Below are positions 7,971 through 17,187 of a stretch of 64,000 nucleotides of DNA, piece by piece. This stretch comes from Clostridia bacterium. Lineage in GTDB: Bacteria; Bacillota; Clostridia; Lachnospirales; Cellulosilyticaceae. Within the stretch, counting starts at the first letter, position 1. Each line of letters opens with the position of its first letter. Under the pieces are notes generated by a model, which worked only from the letters and a program-made list of their open reading frames with translations, ran no database searches and was not told the origin of the DNA. The stretch is from NCBI GenBank assembly GCA_029239755.1, contig JARBUI010000002.1, forward strand, positions 62,001 to 126,000. Direction: 5' to 3'. The position numbers and the translations under genes were made by a program.

Positions 7971-9914
7971 CTATTTAAAATATTGATTGTACTTTTTCTG
8001 TATATATTCAAAGCCCTGCATTTTATCTTCCATTCGATAAGATAATTTTTCTCTTAAAAAGTTATATTTCATTTTGTTAGCTAATATTAAATCGCTCCAT
8101 CTCAAAACACTTATTACTATATTTCCATCTTTTGATTCGTAATAATCACCTTGGTTTTTTTGGTTAGATTCTTGCAATTTGAAGCTAATGAATTCATCAT
8201 AGTCTTTTGCTATTAAGATAAACCTCCATTTCGTTTTTTCTTTTGGAAACAACTTGTTTCCTGCGATTTTATAAGCATAATCCTCAATCTGATCTAACTC
8301 TACTTTTGAAAGTGTACATGAAGGTCGTTTTAACTCTATAACCAAGTTTTCTACTGTTTCTTCACGATTGGGATACTGTTGCCATAAACAAATGTCAGGA
8401 ATACGAGTTAAATCTTCAATTGCTTCCTTTGGAATATCTGGAATCAAATCCTCTCTCCCTAACGCCTTTATATATTCTTTTAAAACATTTTTAAGGGAAA
8501 CATCATCAACGCCGTAGGTATACTTTTCTCCAAAAACCCATAACTCATTTAACAATATTTTATGAAATTGAGTACGTTCTTTAATCGGCTTGCTTATACT
8601 CTTGTCATATACCATATTCTCTAATCCATTTAAAAATAATAATCTGTCAGATATTACTTTGGATGTATTAATTATAGCCGGTAAGGTTGTAAAACTTAAT
8701 AACTCAACTAATTCATCTTGTTGTTCCTTTGATAAAGAAAATACTTCTGTTAAAATTTTAGTGACATTATCAGGACTACTTTTTAGAGCTTCTTTTATAA
8801 GCCTATAAGTTAATTTTTTTGACTCTTTATTAGCACTTTTTATTTTAGGTGAGTACCTATTTATTTCTACAGCCAAAATATCAAAAATTTGCCTTTCTAC
8901 TTTATCTATTTGGTCTTTCGGTTCACCCTCATAAGGATAGACTTGCTCGTTTTTTAAAACCTTAATTTGCTCAGTTGCTGTACGCGAAATTTCTTCTCTC
9001 ATATATTCATTTATAAGTTCATTTACTTTTTCTATAATTTCTCCATATCCGGGATTTAAAAGGGTTAGTGTATTACTCTTATGCAATTCATCAAAATACG
9101 CAGACATTATATAGGTAGAAATAGGGATAGCTTTAGAACAATTTAACGGCATTTCATCATAGACTACTCCACTTTCTCCGCATATATAAAGCTTTCGTTC
9201 AAAGGAAGAGTTCCATTGTATAATAAGTGCTTTACAATAGTACTTTTTTTGCATGTAATCATATTCAATAATCTTTTCTTGCTTTTTCTCAATGTGATCA
9301 TCTGGATTCAATATATTTTGATTATAATTTATAACCAGCTCCTTATAAGCTAATAAATAAGGAGCAAATGTTGCAAGTAGATCTTGTTTTATCTCTTCTT
9401 CTTTTAATAAAACATTCGCTTTCTTTGCATCTACATTTTCGATTCTAACAATTACTCCTGTTTCAGCTGAACTACTTTTAGCAGCAGTGGTTAAATCAAA
9501 TTTCTTTAAATCATTAGAGCCACATAAGATATCAAATTCTAATATCTCACCATTTGATGTATATTTACTATGCCATGTTATCTTATCTCCCAACGAAAAA
9601 CCTTTATATCTACCTTGACCTAATTTACCGTGATAGATTCTCCCTTTAGGACTTGTTTGTGCATATGATTTTTGTGATTTTCCCAGGTTCCCAAATAAAT
9701 TTTCAACATTATCATAGTCAATTCCATGACCGTTATCTTCAACCCAAATACGTTCTATTGAATCTAACTCATTCACATCATATTTAATATTTATTTTGCT
9801 TGCATCTGCATCACAAGAGTTCCACACTAACTCCTTTAAAGCTTTCTTTGGGGCTTCTTGTGCGATTCTTGAAACAAGTTCTGGCGTTAGTTTAACTTCT
9901 ATGCTCTTTCCCAT
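7971..9914 (-). CDS. GHKL ATPase fused to PD-(D/E)XK-like nuclease
   Basis: A 647-residue protein with two recognisable ends. The N-terminal 200 residues are a GHKL (Hsp90/MutL/histidine-kinase type) ATPase: N box KELVWNSCDADA with E28 and N32, G1 box DNGHG (60-64), and a G2-type GKLGQGRYKGFSLGD. The middle is helical. Near the C-terminus P506-D507 and, 20 residues on, E527-L-K529 form a PD...ExK signature within strands (VIELK), then a helix and WRFILIAKDY, as in the PD-(D/E)XK superfamily. GHKL ATPases of this kind are known in bacterial defence and restriction clusters. GGGG lies upstream of the ATG at good spacing. It is the first gene of a three-gene operon, and divergent from the recombinase. 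Confidence 0.82.
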   Translation of the reverse strand: MGKSIEVKLTPELVSRIAQEAPKKALKELVWNSCDADASKINIKYDVNELDSIERIWVEDNGHGIDYDNVENLFGNLGKSQKSYAQTSPKGRIYHGKLGQGRYKGFSLGDKITWHSKYTSNGEILEFDILCGSNDLKKFDLTTAAKSSSAETGVIVRIENVDAKKANVLLKEEEIKQDLLATFAPYLLAYKELVINYNQNILNPDDHIEKKQEKIIEYDYMQKKYYCKALIIQWNSSFERKLYICGESGVVYDEMPLNCSKAIPISTYIMSAYFDELHKSNTLTLLNPGYGEIIEKVNELINEYMREEISRTATEQIKVLKNEQVYPYEGEPKDQIDKVERQIFDILAVEINRYSPKIKSANKESKKLTYRLIKEALKSSPDNVTKILTEVFSLSKEQQDELVELLSFTTLPAIINTSKVISDRLLFLNGLENMVYDKSISKPIKERTQFHKILLNELWVFGEKYTYGVDDVSLKNVLKEYIKALGREDLIPDIPKEAIEDLTRIPDICLWQQYPNREETVENLVIELKRPSCTLSKVELDQIEDYAYKIAGNKLFPKEKTKWRFILIAKDYDEFISFKLQESNQKNQGDYYESKDGNIVISVLRWSDLILANKMKYNFLREKLSYRMEDKMQGFEYIQKKYNQYFK

Positions 9915-10318
9915 CCTCTCACCCCTAACAGTTAAAAAATTAGGGCATAATAATATTATTATACCCTCTATCTATTTATTTAATTCTAATACATTTGAAT
10001 ATTCCATGCAATTATTTTTATCTTTATATTTCATTATTACCTCGTTTTAAAATTCAATAAAGGCATTTTTTCTAATAATTTCTACCTTATCACTAATACA
10101 TTAAATATTTTAATATAAAAAACTCTAGCAATTTATTTTTTAATGTATTTACGTACAAACTTGATTATTTCAATAATCTAATACTCTCCTACCCATAGAT
10201 CTGCTCAAATATAGCACACTATAACTTAATATTTAAATTTTATTTTCATGTAACAATTAACCTCTCCTTTTACTAAATCCTTGTGTGATTAAATATATAA
10301 TTTAGAGGGGACGTTGAA
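9915..10318. other. Divergent intergenic region
   Basis: About 400 bases of very AT-rich DNA between the minus-strand GHKL operon and the plus-strand SHOCT/recombinase genes. It must hold both promoters. No clear consensus pair, operator or RNA gene was identified. Confidence 0.45.
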
Positions 10319-10513
10319 ATGATCAAATATGAGTTTAAGAATAATAAATTAATACACATTGCAAATATCAGTTATGAGAACGCAGACGAATTAATAACAG
10401 AATTACTACTATTAAAAATGCTGAAAACTAAAGAATTAATTACTCAAAGCGAATATGATAAAACTATAACTTTACTGAAAAGAGAAAAAACACTTAACAT
10501 AAAAATAAATTGA
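10319..10513 (+). CDS. Small SHOCT-like protein
   Basis: A 64-residue protein. The C-terminal half, LLLLKMLKTKELITQSEYDKTI (41 onward in part), matches the short SHOCT pattern (leucine-rich helix, then 'glycine/lysine-x-I-T-x-x-E-Y/F-x-x-K'). GAGGGGA precedes the ATG by about eight bases. It is 67 bases upstream of the large serine recombinase and in the same direction. Small proteins next to such recombinases sometimes control integration direction, but SHOCT proteins have no settled function, so this is only a possibility. Confidence 0.65.
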   Translation: MIKYEFKNNKLIHIANISYENADELITELLLLKMLKTKELITQSEYDKTITLLKREKTLNIKIN

Positions 10514-10580
10514 CTCTCGTTATATGTATTAGTAAAATAATGGTATAGGACACAAACTGAAGCTAGAAAGGACTAGAATT

Positions 10581-12158
10581 ATGAACGTAGTATATTATGC
10601 AAGGGTATCCACGGAAGAAGAAGGGCAGCTTAATGCACTCAAAGCACAGATAGAAATGATTGAAGAACACATCGACTCACAGCCTGATTGGTATTTAGTA
10701 GATCGTTACGTAGACGAGGGCAAAAGCGCCACTACGACCAAAGGCCGATTTGAGTATAATAGATTATATGAGGATTTATCAACTGATAAATTCGATATAG
10801 TTATCATTAAAGATGAAACAAGATTAAATCGAAATCCTCTAAACTGGTATCAATTTATTGATAGACTTGTAACAAATGAGAAAAAATTATTCTTCTTAAG
10901 TGATAAGACCTTCTATAAGTCTGATAACGAATTACTCATGGGAATGAAAGCAATAGTGGCGAGACAATACTCTAGAGATCTATCCGTTAAGATTAATAAT
11001 TCGCAAAAACAGCGTATGAAAAAAGGTCGGGTAATAACTAATGGACGAATGTGGGGATATGATCAAATTGATGGGCAGTTAGTTATAAACGAAAAAGAGG
11101 CTGAAATTGTTAGGTACGTTTTCCAGCGTTGCGTTGACGGTTTAGGTACTAGAAAAATTATACAAGAATTAGAGGCAAAAGGCATAAAGAACTTAAATGG
11201 TAATATGTTCTCCGCCACTACCTTAAAGAGAATGATAAAGAACGAGAAATATAAAGGTGTACTTGTTTGTGGCAAAAGGCATAAAGATTTTGATACAAAA
11301 AAAGTGTCCACTGTCCCCGAAAGTGAATGGGTTATCCATGATGAAGGTGTTCCTGCTATTATATCAGAAGAATTATGGCAGCAAGCAAATAACGCACATG
11401 CTAGCCGTAGAGCAAAGCATAGCACAACACATGGACATATTACGTCAGAAAAGATAGCGGGCTATTATAGGGGTTCTCATACGTACAGTGGGCTCATTGA
11501 ATGTGGCAAGTGTGGACGTTCGTATTGGCATCAGATATATTCCACAAGTAAACGTGAGGCATGGCAGTGTAGCGGATATCGTACATTCGGTAAAAATTCG
11601 GAGTTTGGCTGCGATAATCCTCATGTTTTTGATGAAACTCTTGATAATATAGTTAAAGAAGCTATAATCTTCTTTCTAAAAAATAAAGAGACAAATATTC
11701 AAAAAGTTATTGCCCTCTTAAATCAGACCTTAGAAAATGATAATTTTGACAATGACATAAGTAGATTAAACCGTGAATATATTAAAATAGATGCTAAAAA
11801 AGATAAGCTAATTGATTTATTTTCAGAAGGATTACTAAGCAAAGAAGAATTTAGAAGAAAAAAAGAAAGTTTGGATAATGAATCCCTTTCAATTACAAAC
11901 CTTATAGCGGAGTATGAAAATAAGAATAAAAATTTAAAGGATAAAAAGCAGCGGCTTTTAAAGATCCAAAATTTAGCTCAAATACAGATAAGAAATAAAG
12001 ATGAAATTACTGATGAAATGATTAAGGATTCAGTAAACAAAATAATCGTTCATAACAATGAGGAGATTACCGTAATTTTAAACGGTAATTTCCAAATTCA
12101 ATCACAAAAAATAATCAATGATAAGTATACATATGCAGACGTGGCCACTACTAGATAG
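10581..12158 (+). CDS. Large serine recombinase (island integrase)
   Basis: A 525-residue site-specific recombinase that integrates and excises DNA through serine attack. The resolvase domain begins at the N-terminus with YYARVS, putting the catalytic serine at residue 10, and includes DETRLNRN. A Recombinase domain follows (GYDQIDGQLVINEKEAEIVRYVF region). A zinc ribbon carries CGKCGRSYWH and later cysteines, and a long C-terminal coiled coil ends the protein, all typical of large serine integrases. A GAAAGGA ribosome site precedes the ATG. The last codons run into the comM fragment, so the stop codon itself lies at the attachment junction. It is the only mobility gene seen in the island part. 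Confidence 0.93.
   Translation: MNVVYYARVSTEEEGQLNALKAQIEMIEEHIDSQPDWYLVDRYVDEGKSATTTKGRFEYNRLYEDLSTDKFDIVIIKDETRLNRNPLNWYQFIDRLVTNEKKLFFLSDKTFYKSDNELLMGMKAIVARQYSRDLSVKINNSQKQRMKKGRVITNGRMWGYDQIDGQLVINEKEAEIVRYVFQRCVDGLGTRKIIQELEAKGIKNLNGNMFSATTLKRMIKNEKYKGVLVCGKRHKDFDTKKVSTVPESEWVIHDEGVPAIISEELWQQANNAHASRRAKHSTTHGHITSEKIAGYYRGSHTYSGLIECGKCGRSYWHQIYSTSKREAWQCSGYRTFGKNSEFGCDNPHVFDETLDNIVKEAIIFFLKNKETNIQKVIALLNQTLENDNFDNDISRLNREYIKIDAKKDKLIDLFSEGLLSKEEFRRKKESLDNESLSITNLIAEYENKNKNLKDKKQRLLKIQNLAQIQIRNKDEITDEMIKDSVNKIIVHNNEEITVILNGNFQIQSQKIINDKYTYADVATTR
12135..12158. other. Attachment-site junction (attR/attL) in comM
   Basis: The integrase reading frame crosses directly into comM coding sequence here. 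From the CCA codon at 12145 onward the comM frame reads PLLDRIDVH, a highly conserved ComM segment normally preceded by glycine. In this window the preceding codon is TGG (Trp), so the crossover is within a few bases of 12142-12147. The partner site and the rest of comM should be at the other end of the island, left of this window. Confidence 0.65.
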
Positions 12159-12534
12159 AATAGATGTTCATCTCGAAACCCACTGTCCTACAGTAAATGA
12201 CTTAGATAATACACAAGCTTTATCATCAGAAGAATTATACAATAAGGTAATAACCGCTATTGCTATTCAAAAAGAAAGGTATTATGGTACTGATATACAC
12301 GCTAATAGTCAAATTCCTTCAAATAAGCTTCCTAAATATTGCATGATGACTCACGATGCCCGCGATTTACTTAACAGCTGGTTTGCAAGTTCATCGTCTA
12401 GTGTGCGTGCATACGATAAAATTTTAAGGTTAGCTCTTACCATTTCTGATTTAGCAGAGTGTTCACAAATAGATGTTCCACATATTTCAGAAGCAATTCA
12501 ATACCGTTTATTAGATAGAAAATTCTGGGCATAA
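12145..12534 (+). pseudogene. comM: 3' fragment of comM/yifB (Mg-chelatase-like ATPase)
   Basis: The frame encodes the last 130 or so residues of a ComM/YifB AAA+ protein: PLLDRIDVH, then a helical region, then a lid domain ending LRLALTISDLAE and HISEAIQYRLLDR, which are hallmark ComM C-terminal motifs. The N-terminal chelatase and Walker regions are missing; they were cut off at the recombinase junction. Translation from an ATG at 12118 is possible but would start inside the recombinase gene without a ribosome site. The fragment converges on nrdR across a shared terminator. If the island excises, comM could be restored. Confidence 0.85.
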
Positions 12535-12535
12535 A

Positions 12536-12574
12536 AAAACTATATTAAATGAGCTCTGCATTTAATATAGTTTT
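12536..12574. terminator. Bidirectional terminator between comM fragment and nrdR
   Basis: A perfect 16-bp inverted repeat (12536-12551 and 12559-12574) with a seven-base loop. A-rich and T-rich flanks allow termination from either side. It overlaps the nrdR stop codon. Confidence 0.85.
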
Positions 12575-13031
12575 ATCTTTTTAACTTTCTTATATCTTCA
12601 AGTTCAGTAATAAATTCCTCTATGCTTGTAAATTGCTTATAGACTGAAGCAAAACGGATGTAAGAAACCTCATCTAATGCTTTTAACTTTTCCATGGTCA
12701 TTTCTCCAAGAATTGTAGAAGAAATTTCTTTAGTTTCCATTCCTGCTATTTGATTTTCCATTTCATCCACTAACAATTCTATTTGCTGCAAACTTATACT
12801 TCTCTTATTACATGATCTTAATATTCCTTTTAATAGTTTTTCCCTATCAAATGGTTCACGCGTAAGATTTTTTTTGACTATCATGATAGGAATAGTCTCA
12901 ATCTTTTCATATGTAGTAAATCTCCTGTCACATTTTTCACACTGTCTTCTTCTTCTTATAGATTCACTGTCATTTACGGGTCTGGAATTAAGTACTTTTG
13001 AGTCACTCTCCCCACAGTAAGGGCATTTCAT
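12573..13031 (-). CDS. nrdR: Transcriptional repressor NrdR
   Basis: NrdR represses ribonucleotide reductase genes by sensing ATP/dATP. The 152 residues match the family length. A zinc ribbon at the N-terminus (CPYCG at 3-7, CEKC further on, then RRFTTYE) is followed by the ATP-cone domain beginning near VKKNLTREPFDREKLLKGILRSC. AGGAGG precedes the ATG. It is downstream of the sporulation sigma genes and is the last intact backbone gene before the island. A TTGACT-type -35 lies in the 57-bp gap, so it likely has its own promoter. Confidence 0.96.
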   Translation of the reverse strand: MKCPYCGESDSKVLNSRPVNDSESIRRRRQCEKCDRRFTTYEKIETIPIMIVKKNLTREPFDREKLLKGILRSCNKRSISLQQIELLVDEMENQIAGMETKEISSTILGEMTMEKLKALDEVSYIRFASVYKQFTSIEEFITELEDIRKLKR

Positions 13032-13088
13032 GGATAATATCCTCCTAGTTTTTATATACTAAAAGATATCATATATTTAAAAGGAAAG

Positions 13089-13352
13089 TCAATACTCACT
13101 CTCTTTTAAATATTCATCTGTATCAATTTCTATTAGTATAATATCTTCCCCTATTTTTTTAATCTTTTCCCATGGTATGGCATACTCTAGGTTCTTTCCA
13201 AAAATCCCCATAATTTTACTGGGACCTGGTACGATAACTTTATTTATTTTTCCTTCTTTTAAGTCTAGTTCAACATCACAAATGTACCCTAACCTTGAAC
13301 CGTCCACCGTATTGATAATTTCCTTGTGTTTCATATCTGCAATTCTCATCAT
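13089..13352 (-). CDS. ylmC: YlmC/YmxH-family PRC-barrel protein
   Basis: A small protein of about 87 residues with a PRC-barrel-like fold: MKHKEIINTVDGSRLGYICDV, then VPGPSKIMGIFGKNLEYAIPW and DIILIEID. This is the YlmC/YmxH family conserved in spore formers, and it lies right after sigG as it does in many of them. Start choice is uncertain: a GTG at 13355 and ATGs at 13352 and 13349 all follow a GGGGGG site. The function is unknown, though the location suggests a sporulation role. Confidence 0.88.
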   Translation of the reverse strand: MMRIADMKHKEIINTVDGSRLGYICDVELDLKEGKINKVIVPGPSKIMGIFGKNLEYAIPWEKIKKIGEDIILIEIDTDEYLKESEY

Positions 13353-13380
13353 CACTAAATACCCCCCATAAAAATAATCT

Positions 13381-14154
13381 CTATATATACTTTTTCATAT
13401 GTTTTAATGCTGTTTTTTCAAGTCTTGATACCTGTGCTTGAGAAATACCTATTTCATTAGCTACTTCCATCTGTGTTTTACCCGAAAAAAACCTTAACAT
13501 GAGTATTTGCTTTTCTCTGTCATTTAATCTCTTCATCGCTTCTTTTAATGCAATATTCTCAAGCCAAATATCATCCTGACTTTTTTCATCACTGACTTGA
13601 TCCATAATATAAAGTGTATCACTTTCATCGTGATAGACTGGCTCAAATAATGATATAGGATCTTGAATTGCATCTAAAGCAAACACAATGTCTTCTTTTT
13701 TAATCCCCAGTTGTTCTGCAATTTCCTGAATACTTGGTTCTTTTGAATTTTTTTTAATCAGCTGCTCTTTTGCTTGAAGTGCTTTGTATGCTGTATCCCG
13801 CAAAGACCTGCTTACTCTAATAGAATTATTATCTCTTAGATAGCGTCTTATTTCTCCAATAATCATAGGAACTGCATAGGTTGAAAATTTTACATTTTGT
13901 GTCACATCAAAGTTATCAATTGCTTTAATAAGCCCAATGCATCCAACTTGAAATAAATCATCAACATGTTCACCTCGATTATTAAACCTCTGAATAACGC
14001 TAAGTACTAACCTTAAGTTTCCTCTAATATACTCTTCTCTTGCAGCATTGTCGCCACTTTGTATTAATTTGAATAAGATTTCTTTCTGTTCAGCGGTTAA
14101 TATCGGTAACTTCGCAGTATTTACACCGCAAATCTCAACTTTATTTATAGCCAT
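13381..14154 (-). CDS. sigG: Sporulation sigma factor SigG
   Basis: The late forespore sigma factor, 257 residues. The N-terminal NKVEICGVNTAKLP is the SigG signature recognised by SpoIIAB/Gin-type regulators. Region 2 is present (NLRLVLSVIQRF, DDLFQVGCIGLIKAIDNFD, VKFSTYAVPMIIGEIRR), as are region 3 and region 4 with the HTH (KTQMEVANEIGISQAQVSRLEK). It lies 85 bases downstream of sigE, the classic order. That gap probably contains the forespore-specific promoter, but I could not identify its boxes with confidence. Confidence 0.97.
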   Translation of the reverse strand: MAINKVEICGVNTAKLPILTAEQKEILFKLIQSGDNAAREEYIRGNLRLVLSVIQRFNNRGEHVDDLFQVGCIGLIKAIDNFDVTQNVKFSTYAVPMIIGEIRRYLRDNNSIRVSRSLRDTAYKALQAKEQLIKKNSKEPSIQEIAEQLGIKKEDIVFALDAIQDPISLFEPVYHDESDTLYIMDQVSDEKSQDDIWLENIALKEAMKRLNDREKQILMLRFFSGKTQMEVANEIGISQAQVSRLEKTALKHMKKYI

Positions 14155-14239
14155 CTCACATGCCTCCTAGTTATACTACTCCAGCATAGGTTAAGTCTAT
14201 AGATAATATTTTCCATAATCCATTTATTTATTCAGATCA

Positions 14240-14992
14240 TTAACTCATTCTATTAATTTCCTTTTTTAATCTCAATATAATCTTTTTTTCTAATCTTGAA
14301 ATATAGGATTGTGAAATACCCAATAAGTCTGCTACTTCTTTTTGTGTTTTTTCTTTTCCCTGGGCGCTAAATCCAAATCTTAATTCTACTATTTCTCTTT
14401 CTCTATCAGATAATTTGAGGAGAGCCTGCTGCAGTAAACTTTTATCTACTTCTTCTTCAATATTTCTATAAATAATATCTGGCTCTGTCCCTAATATATC
14501 CGAGAGTAACAGTTCATTTCCATCCCAATCTACATTAAGCGGTTCATCAATTGAAACCTCTGTTTTGAGTTTATTTGTTCTTCTTAGAAACATAAGAATT
14601 TCATTTTCTATACATCTTGAAGCATATGTAGCAAGTTTTATCTTTTTGCTGGGTTTAAATGTATTAATTGATTTAATCAGACCTATAGTTCCAATAGATA
14701 TCAAATCTTCCATGTGAATACCTGTATTCTCAAATTTCCTTGCAATATATACAACCAGCCTCAAGTTTCTTTCTATTAATACTGTTTTAATTTGCTTAAC
14801 TTCCTCTTCATACTCTTCTAACTCTGATAACTGCAAAATAAGTTCTTCTTCTTCTTCTCTCGATAAAGGAGGCGGAAGAACTTCGTTTCCTCCAATATAA
14901 TGTATAGCTCTAGGATATTTACATATGAGTTTATATATAAACATTCTTATCTTTCTTTTAAATTCCCTTATCCACAATTCCACTCTTTTCAT
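14240..14992 (-). CDS. sigE: Pro-sigma-E, mother-cell sporulation sigma factor
   Basis: A sigma-70 family protein of 250 residues made as an inactive precursor. The basic, hydrophobic N-terminal pro-sequence (about the first 30 residues) leads into [17 protein letters not shown], which closely matches the processing region of Bacillus SigE. Region 2 ([37 protein letters not shown]) and the C-terminal HTH ([21 protein letters not shown]) are intact. It starts 11 bases after the end of spoIIGA, the protease that matures it, so the two are co-transcribed. Confidence 0.97.
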   Translation of the reverse strand: MKRVELWIREFKRKIRMFIYKLICKYPRAIHYIGGNEVLPPPLSREEEEELILQLSELEEYEEEVKQIKTVLIERNLRLVVYIARKFENTGIHMEDLISIGTIGLIKSINTFKPSKKIKLATYASRCIENEILMFLRRTNKLKTEVSIDEPLNVDWDGNELLLSDILGTEPDIIYRNIEEEVDKSLLQQALLKLSDREREIVELRFGFSAQGKEKTQKEVADLLGISQSYISRLEKKIILRLKKEINRMS

Positions 14993-15003
14993 CTATTTTC
15001 CCC

Positions 15004-15870
15004 CTAATTCAATATAAAATCTGGATGAAGCAATGCATGATATGACTTATCATAAAATATATTATTGAATGTTATACCAATAATATATTTCTCAGCAATC
15101 TTTTCAAAATTATCTCTATAGATATTAATCTGATCAGCTTCTATTCCCAAAAGCACTCCTAACTTACATCCAACGCTATTAAAAGGAATGATGTAAGATG
15201 GTTTAAAATCCTCTCTGCTTATGAGCTCTAGAACATTATTTTTATATTTATCAAGCAAGAGTCTCTGGTCATTTGTAAATAAATCTTTCAAAGCATCATA
15301 GCTTACAATTATAACAGGCCTATGTCCTATCGGAGTATAGAGACAATTACCAGTATCCAGAATGGATTTAATACAAACCGCTTTATCTCTGTAGGTAATT
15401 TTCACCTCATATTCAAATAGTGGTAAAATAAATCTTTTTCTAATCTTATAAAAGGTTAGATAGAAAATACCCCCTATACTTAATCCAATTGTTAAAAGCC
15501 AGCCGATGCTCATACTGCTTATATCAGCATTATACCCTGTTATATACCATAAACTAAATGTTGATCCTCCAATAATAAATGCAACAACAGCGGATACCAA
15601 ATAAATCTTTAAAAATTCCTTAATATGTATAGGCTTATAGATATAGAGTATAGGCAGTACGGGAGTAAATAGGGCATACAGTATATAAGATATCCTTTGA
15701 AGTGCAGGAATATATAAGAGTAAACAGTAGATTATTGCAGCTAGTACACTCCCGTATATTATTCTATGAATACCTATAGCCCTATTTAATAACATTGTTG
15801 CTATATAAAAAATGATTATATCCATCACCAAATTAATTAAAAATAGGATATCTATATAGACTACATACAC
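15004..15870 (-). CDS. spoIIGA: Sigma-E processing peptidase SpoIIGA
   Basis: Membrane-bound aspartic protease that cleaves pro-SigE, 288 residues. The N-terminal half has five hydrophobic segments (from YIDILFLINLVMDIIIFYIAT to WLLTIGLSIGGIFYLTFY). The C-terminal cytoplasmic half carries the aspartic protease motif ILDTGNCLYTP with its catalytic Asp, plus the IPFNSVG segment. Length and layout are those of the family. It is directly upstream of sigE. A 17-bp palindrome about 60 bases before the start may be regulatory. Confidence 0.95.
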   Translation of the reverse strand: MYVVYIDILFLINLVMDIIIFYIATMLLNRAIGIHRIIYGSVLAAIIYCLLLYIPALQRISYILYALFTPVLPILYIYKPIHIKEFLKIYLVSAVVAFIIGGSTFSLWYITGYNADISSMSIGWLLTIGLSIGGIFYLTFYKIRKRFILPLFEYEVKITYRDKAVCIKSILDTGNCLYTPIGHRPVIIVSYDALKDLFTNDQRLLLDKYKNNVLELISREDFKPSYIIPFNSVGCKLGVLLGIEADQINIYRDNFEKIAEKYIIGITFNNIFYDKSYHALLHPDFILN

Positions 15871-15928
15871 ACTATCACCTCTAGCTATGTCTTCATTTGG
15901 TTGAATAATTACATTCTAAATGAATTAA

Positions 15929-15945
15929 TTTACAAATTTTGTAAA
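15929..15945. promoter_or_regulatory. 17-bp palindrome upstream of spoIIGA
   Basis: A perfect palindrome, TTTACAAA and TTTGTAAA around one central base, 58-75 bases upstream of the spoIIGA start. The position suits an operator overlapping the promoter. It does not match the Spo0A box TGTCGAA. Confidence 0.4.
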
Positions 15946-15961
15946 AACAGTAGAGTAGGAT

Positions 15962-15996
15962 AAAAAAAAGATACGACAATATCGTATCTTTTTTTT
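15962..15996 (-). terminator. Terminator after ftsZ
   Basis: A 7-bp GATACGA/TCGTATC stem extended by A8/T8 flanks, with a five-base loop. It separates ftsZ from spoIIGA and could work in both directions. Confidence 0.88.
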
Positions 15997-16014
15997 ATCT
16001 TATATAATTCAATT

Positions 16015-17124
16015 TTATCTACTTCTTCTTAGAAATTGTGGTATCTCCACTTGAATATCTTTTATTGGAACAAATTTTTCTTCTCTTGGACTAGTGATTG
16101 CCTTCTGTGACTTCATCTGAGGCTCAACTTTTTGTTTTTGTATAGGCTGAAAAGTATTTATGCTAACGTCATCATTCTGGAAATCTGTAGCGATTACTGT
16201 AATAATAATCTCATCCCCTAAAGCATCATTGATTGATGTTCCAAAAATGATTTCTGCGTCTGGATCTACGGCTTCTCTTATCAAGCTCATCCCTACATTT
16301 GCTTCCATAAGTCCAAGTGTTTCACCGCCACACATATTGACTAAAACACATCTTGCCCCATCTATGCTTGTATCTAACAGCGGACTGCTAATAGCATATT
16401 TAACAGCTTCCTCTGCACGATTTTCACCTGTTGCCTTACCAATTCCCATGTGGGCTACACCTTTGCTGTTCATGATTGTTCTTACATCTGCAAAGTCCAG
16501 ATTAATAATACCCGGATTGGATATCAGATCAGTGATGCCCTGAACACCCTGCTGAAGAATATCATCAGCTTTTGTAAATGCATCGACCATAGTTGTTTTT
16601 TTATCTATTACTTGTAATATTTTATCATTTGGTATAACAACTAACGTATCTACACTTTGTTTTAATTCTGCTATACCTTTTTCAGCATTAATCATTCTTT
16701 TTCTGCCTTCAAAACTAAACGGTTTAGTTACTACCCCTACTGTAAGAATACCTTGATCCTTAGCTATACTTGCAATAACTGGTGCCGCACCAGTCCCAGT
16801 ACCACCGCCCATTCCGGCTGTAATAAATAACATATCAGCGCCTTTAATAGCCTGTATGATTTCTTCTCTGCTTTCTTCTGCTGATTTAGTACCTATTTCA
16901 GGATTAGCTCCTGCTCCTAATCCTCTTGTAATCTTTTCACCGATTTGTATCTTAGTTGGTGCCCCCGATCTTGCTAAGGCCTGATGATCAGTATTTACTG
17001 TAATAAATTCAACTCCGCCAAGTCCTTTTTCAATCATTCTATCAACAGCATTATTGCCCCCACCGCCAACTCCAATGACTTTAATTTGAGCACCTTGTAA
17101 TTCATTTTCCCATATTTCAAGCAA
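16015..17124 (-). CDS. ftsZ: Cell division GTPase FtsZ
   Basis: Tubulin-like GTPase that forms the division ring. The GTP-binding loop [15 protein letters not shown] is intact, as are [13 protein letters not shown] near the N-terminus, the T7 loop region ([15 protein letters not shown]), and the C-terminal peptide ending IPQFLRRSR that binds partner proteins. The linker is short. The best start is the TTG at 17124 (about 369 residues, product [10 protein letters not shown]), which follows GGAGGGGG by about ten bases; a TTG six codons earlier lies on top of that site. It is the last division gene of the cluster and is followed by a strong terminator. Confidence 0.97.
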   Translation of the reverse strand: MLEIWENELQGAQIKVIGVGGGGNNAVDRMIEKGLGGVEFITVNTDHQALARSGAPTKIQIGEKITRGLGAGANPEIGTKSAEESREEIIQAIKGADMLFITAGMGGGTGTGAAPVIASIAKDQGILTVGVVTKPFSFEGRKRMINAEKGIAELKQSVDTLVVIPNDKILQVIDKKTTMVDAFTKADDILQQGVQGITDLISNPGIINLDFADVRTIMNSKGVAHMGIGKATGENRAEEAVKYAISSPLLDTSIDGARCVLVNMCGGETLGLMEANVGMSLIREAVDPDAEIIFGTSINDALGDEIIITVIATDFQNDDVSINTFQPIQKQKVEPQMKSQKAITSPREEKFVPIKDIQVEIPQFLRRSR

Positions 17125-17187
17125 AATAGATTCCCCCTCCAACAGAAGTATATAATAGTTTTAATATATAATCTTATCAATGATTTT

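Noticed and set aside
11063..11425. 120-codon frame antisense to the recombinase
   Set aside because: Shadow of a well-supported gene in another frame.
1..12158. Insertion sequences or transposases
   Set aside because: No transposase-like protein or insertion-sequence ends recognised; the serine recombinase is the only mobility gene.
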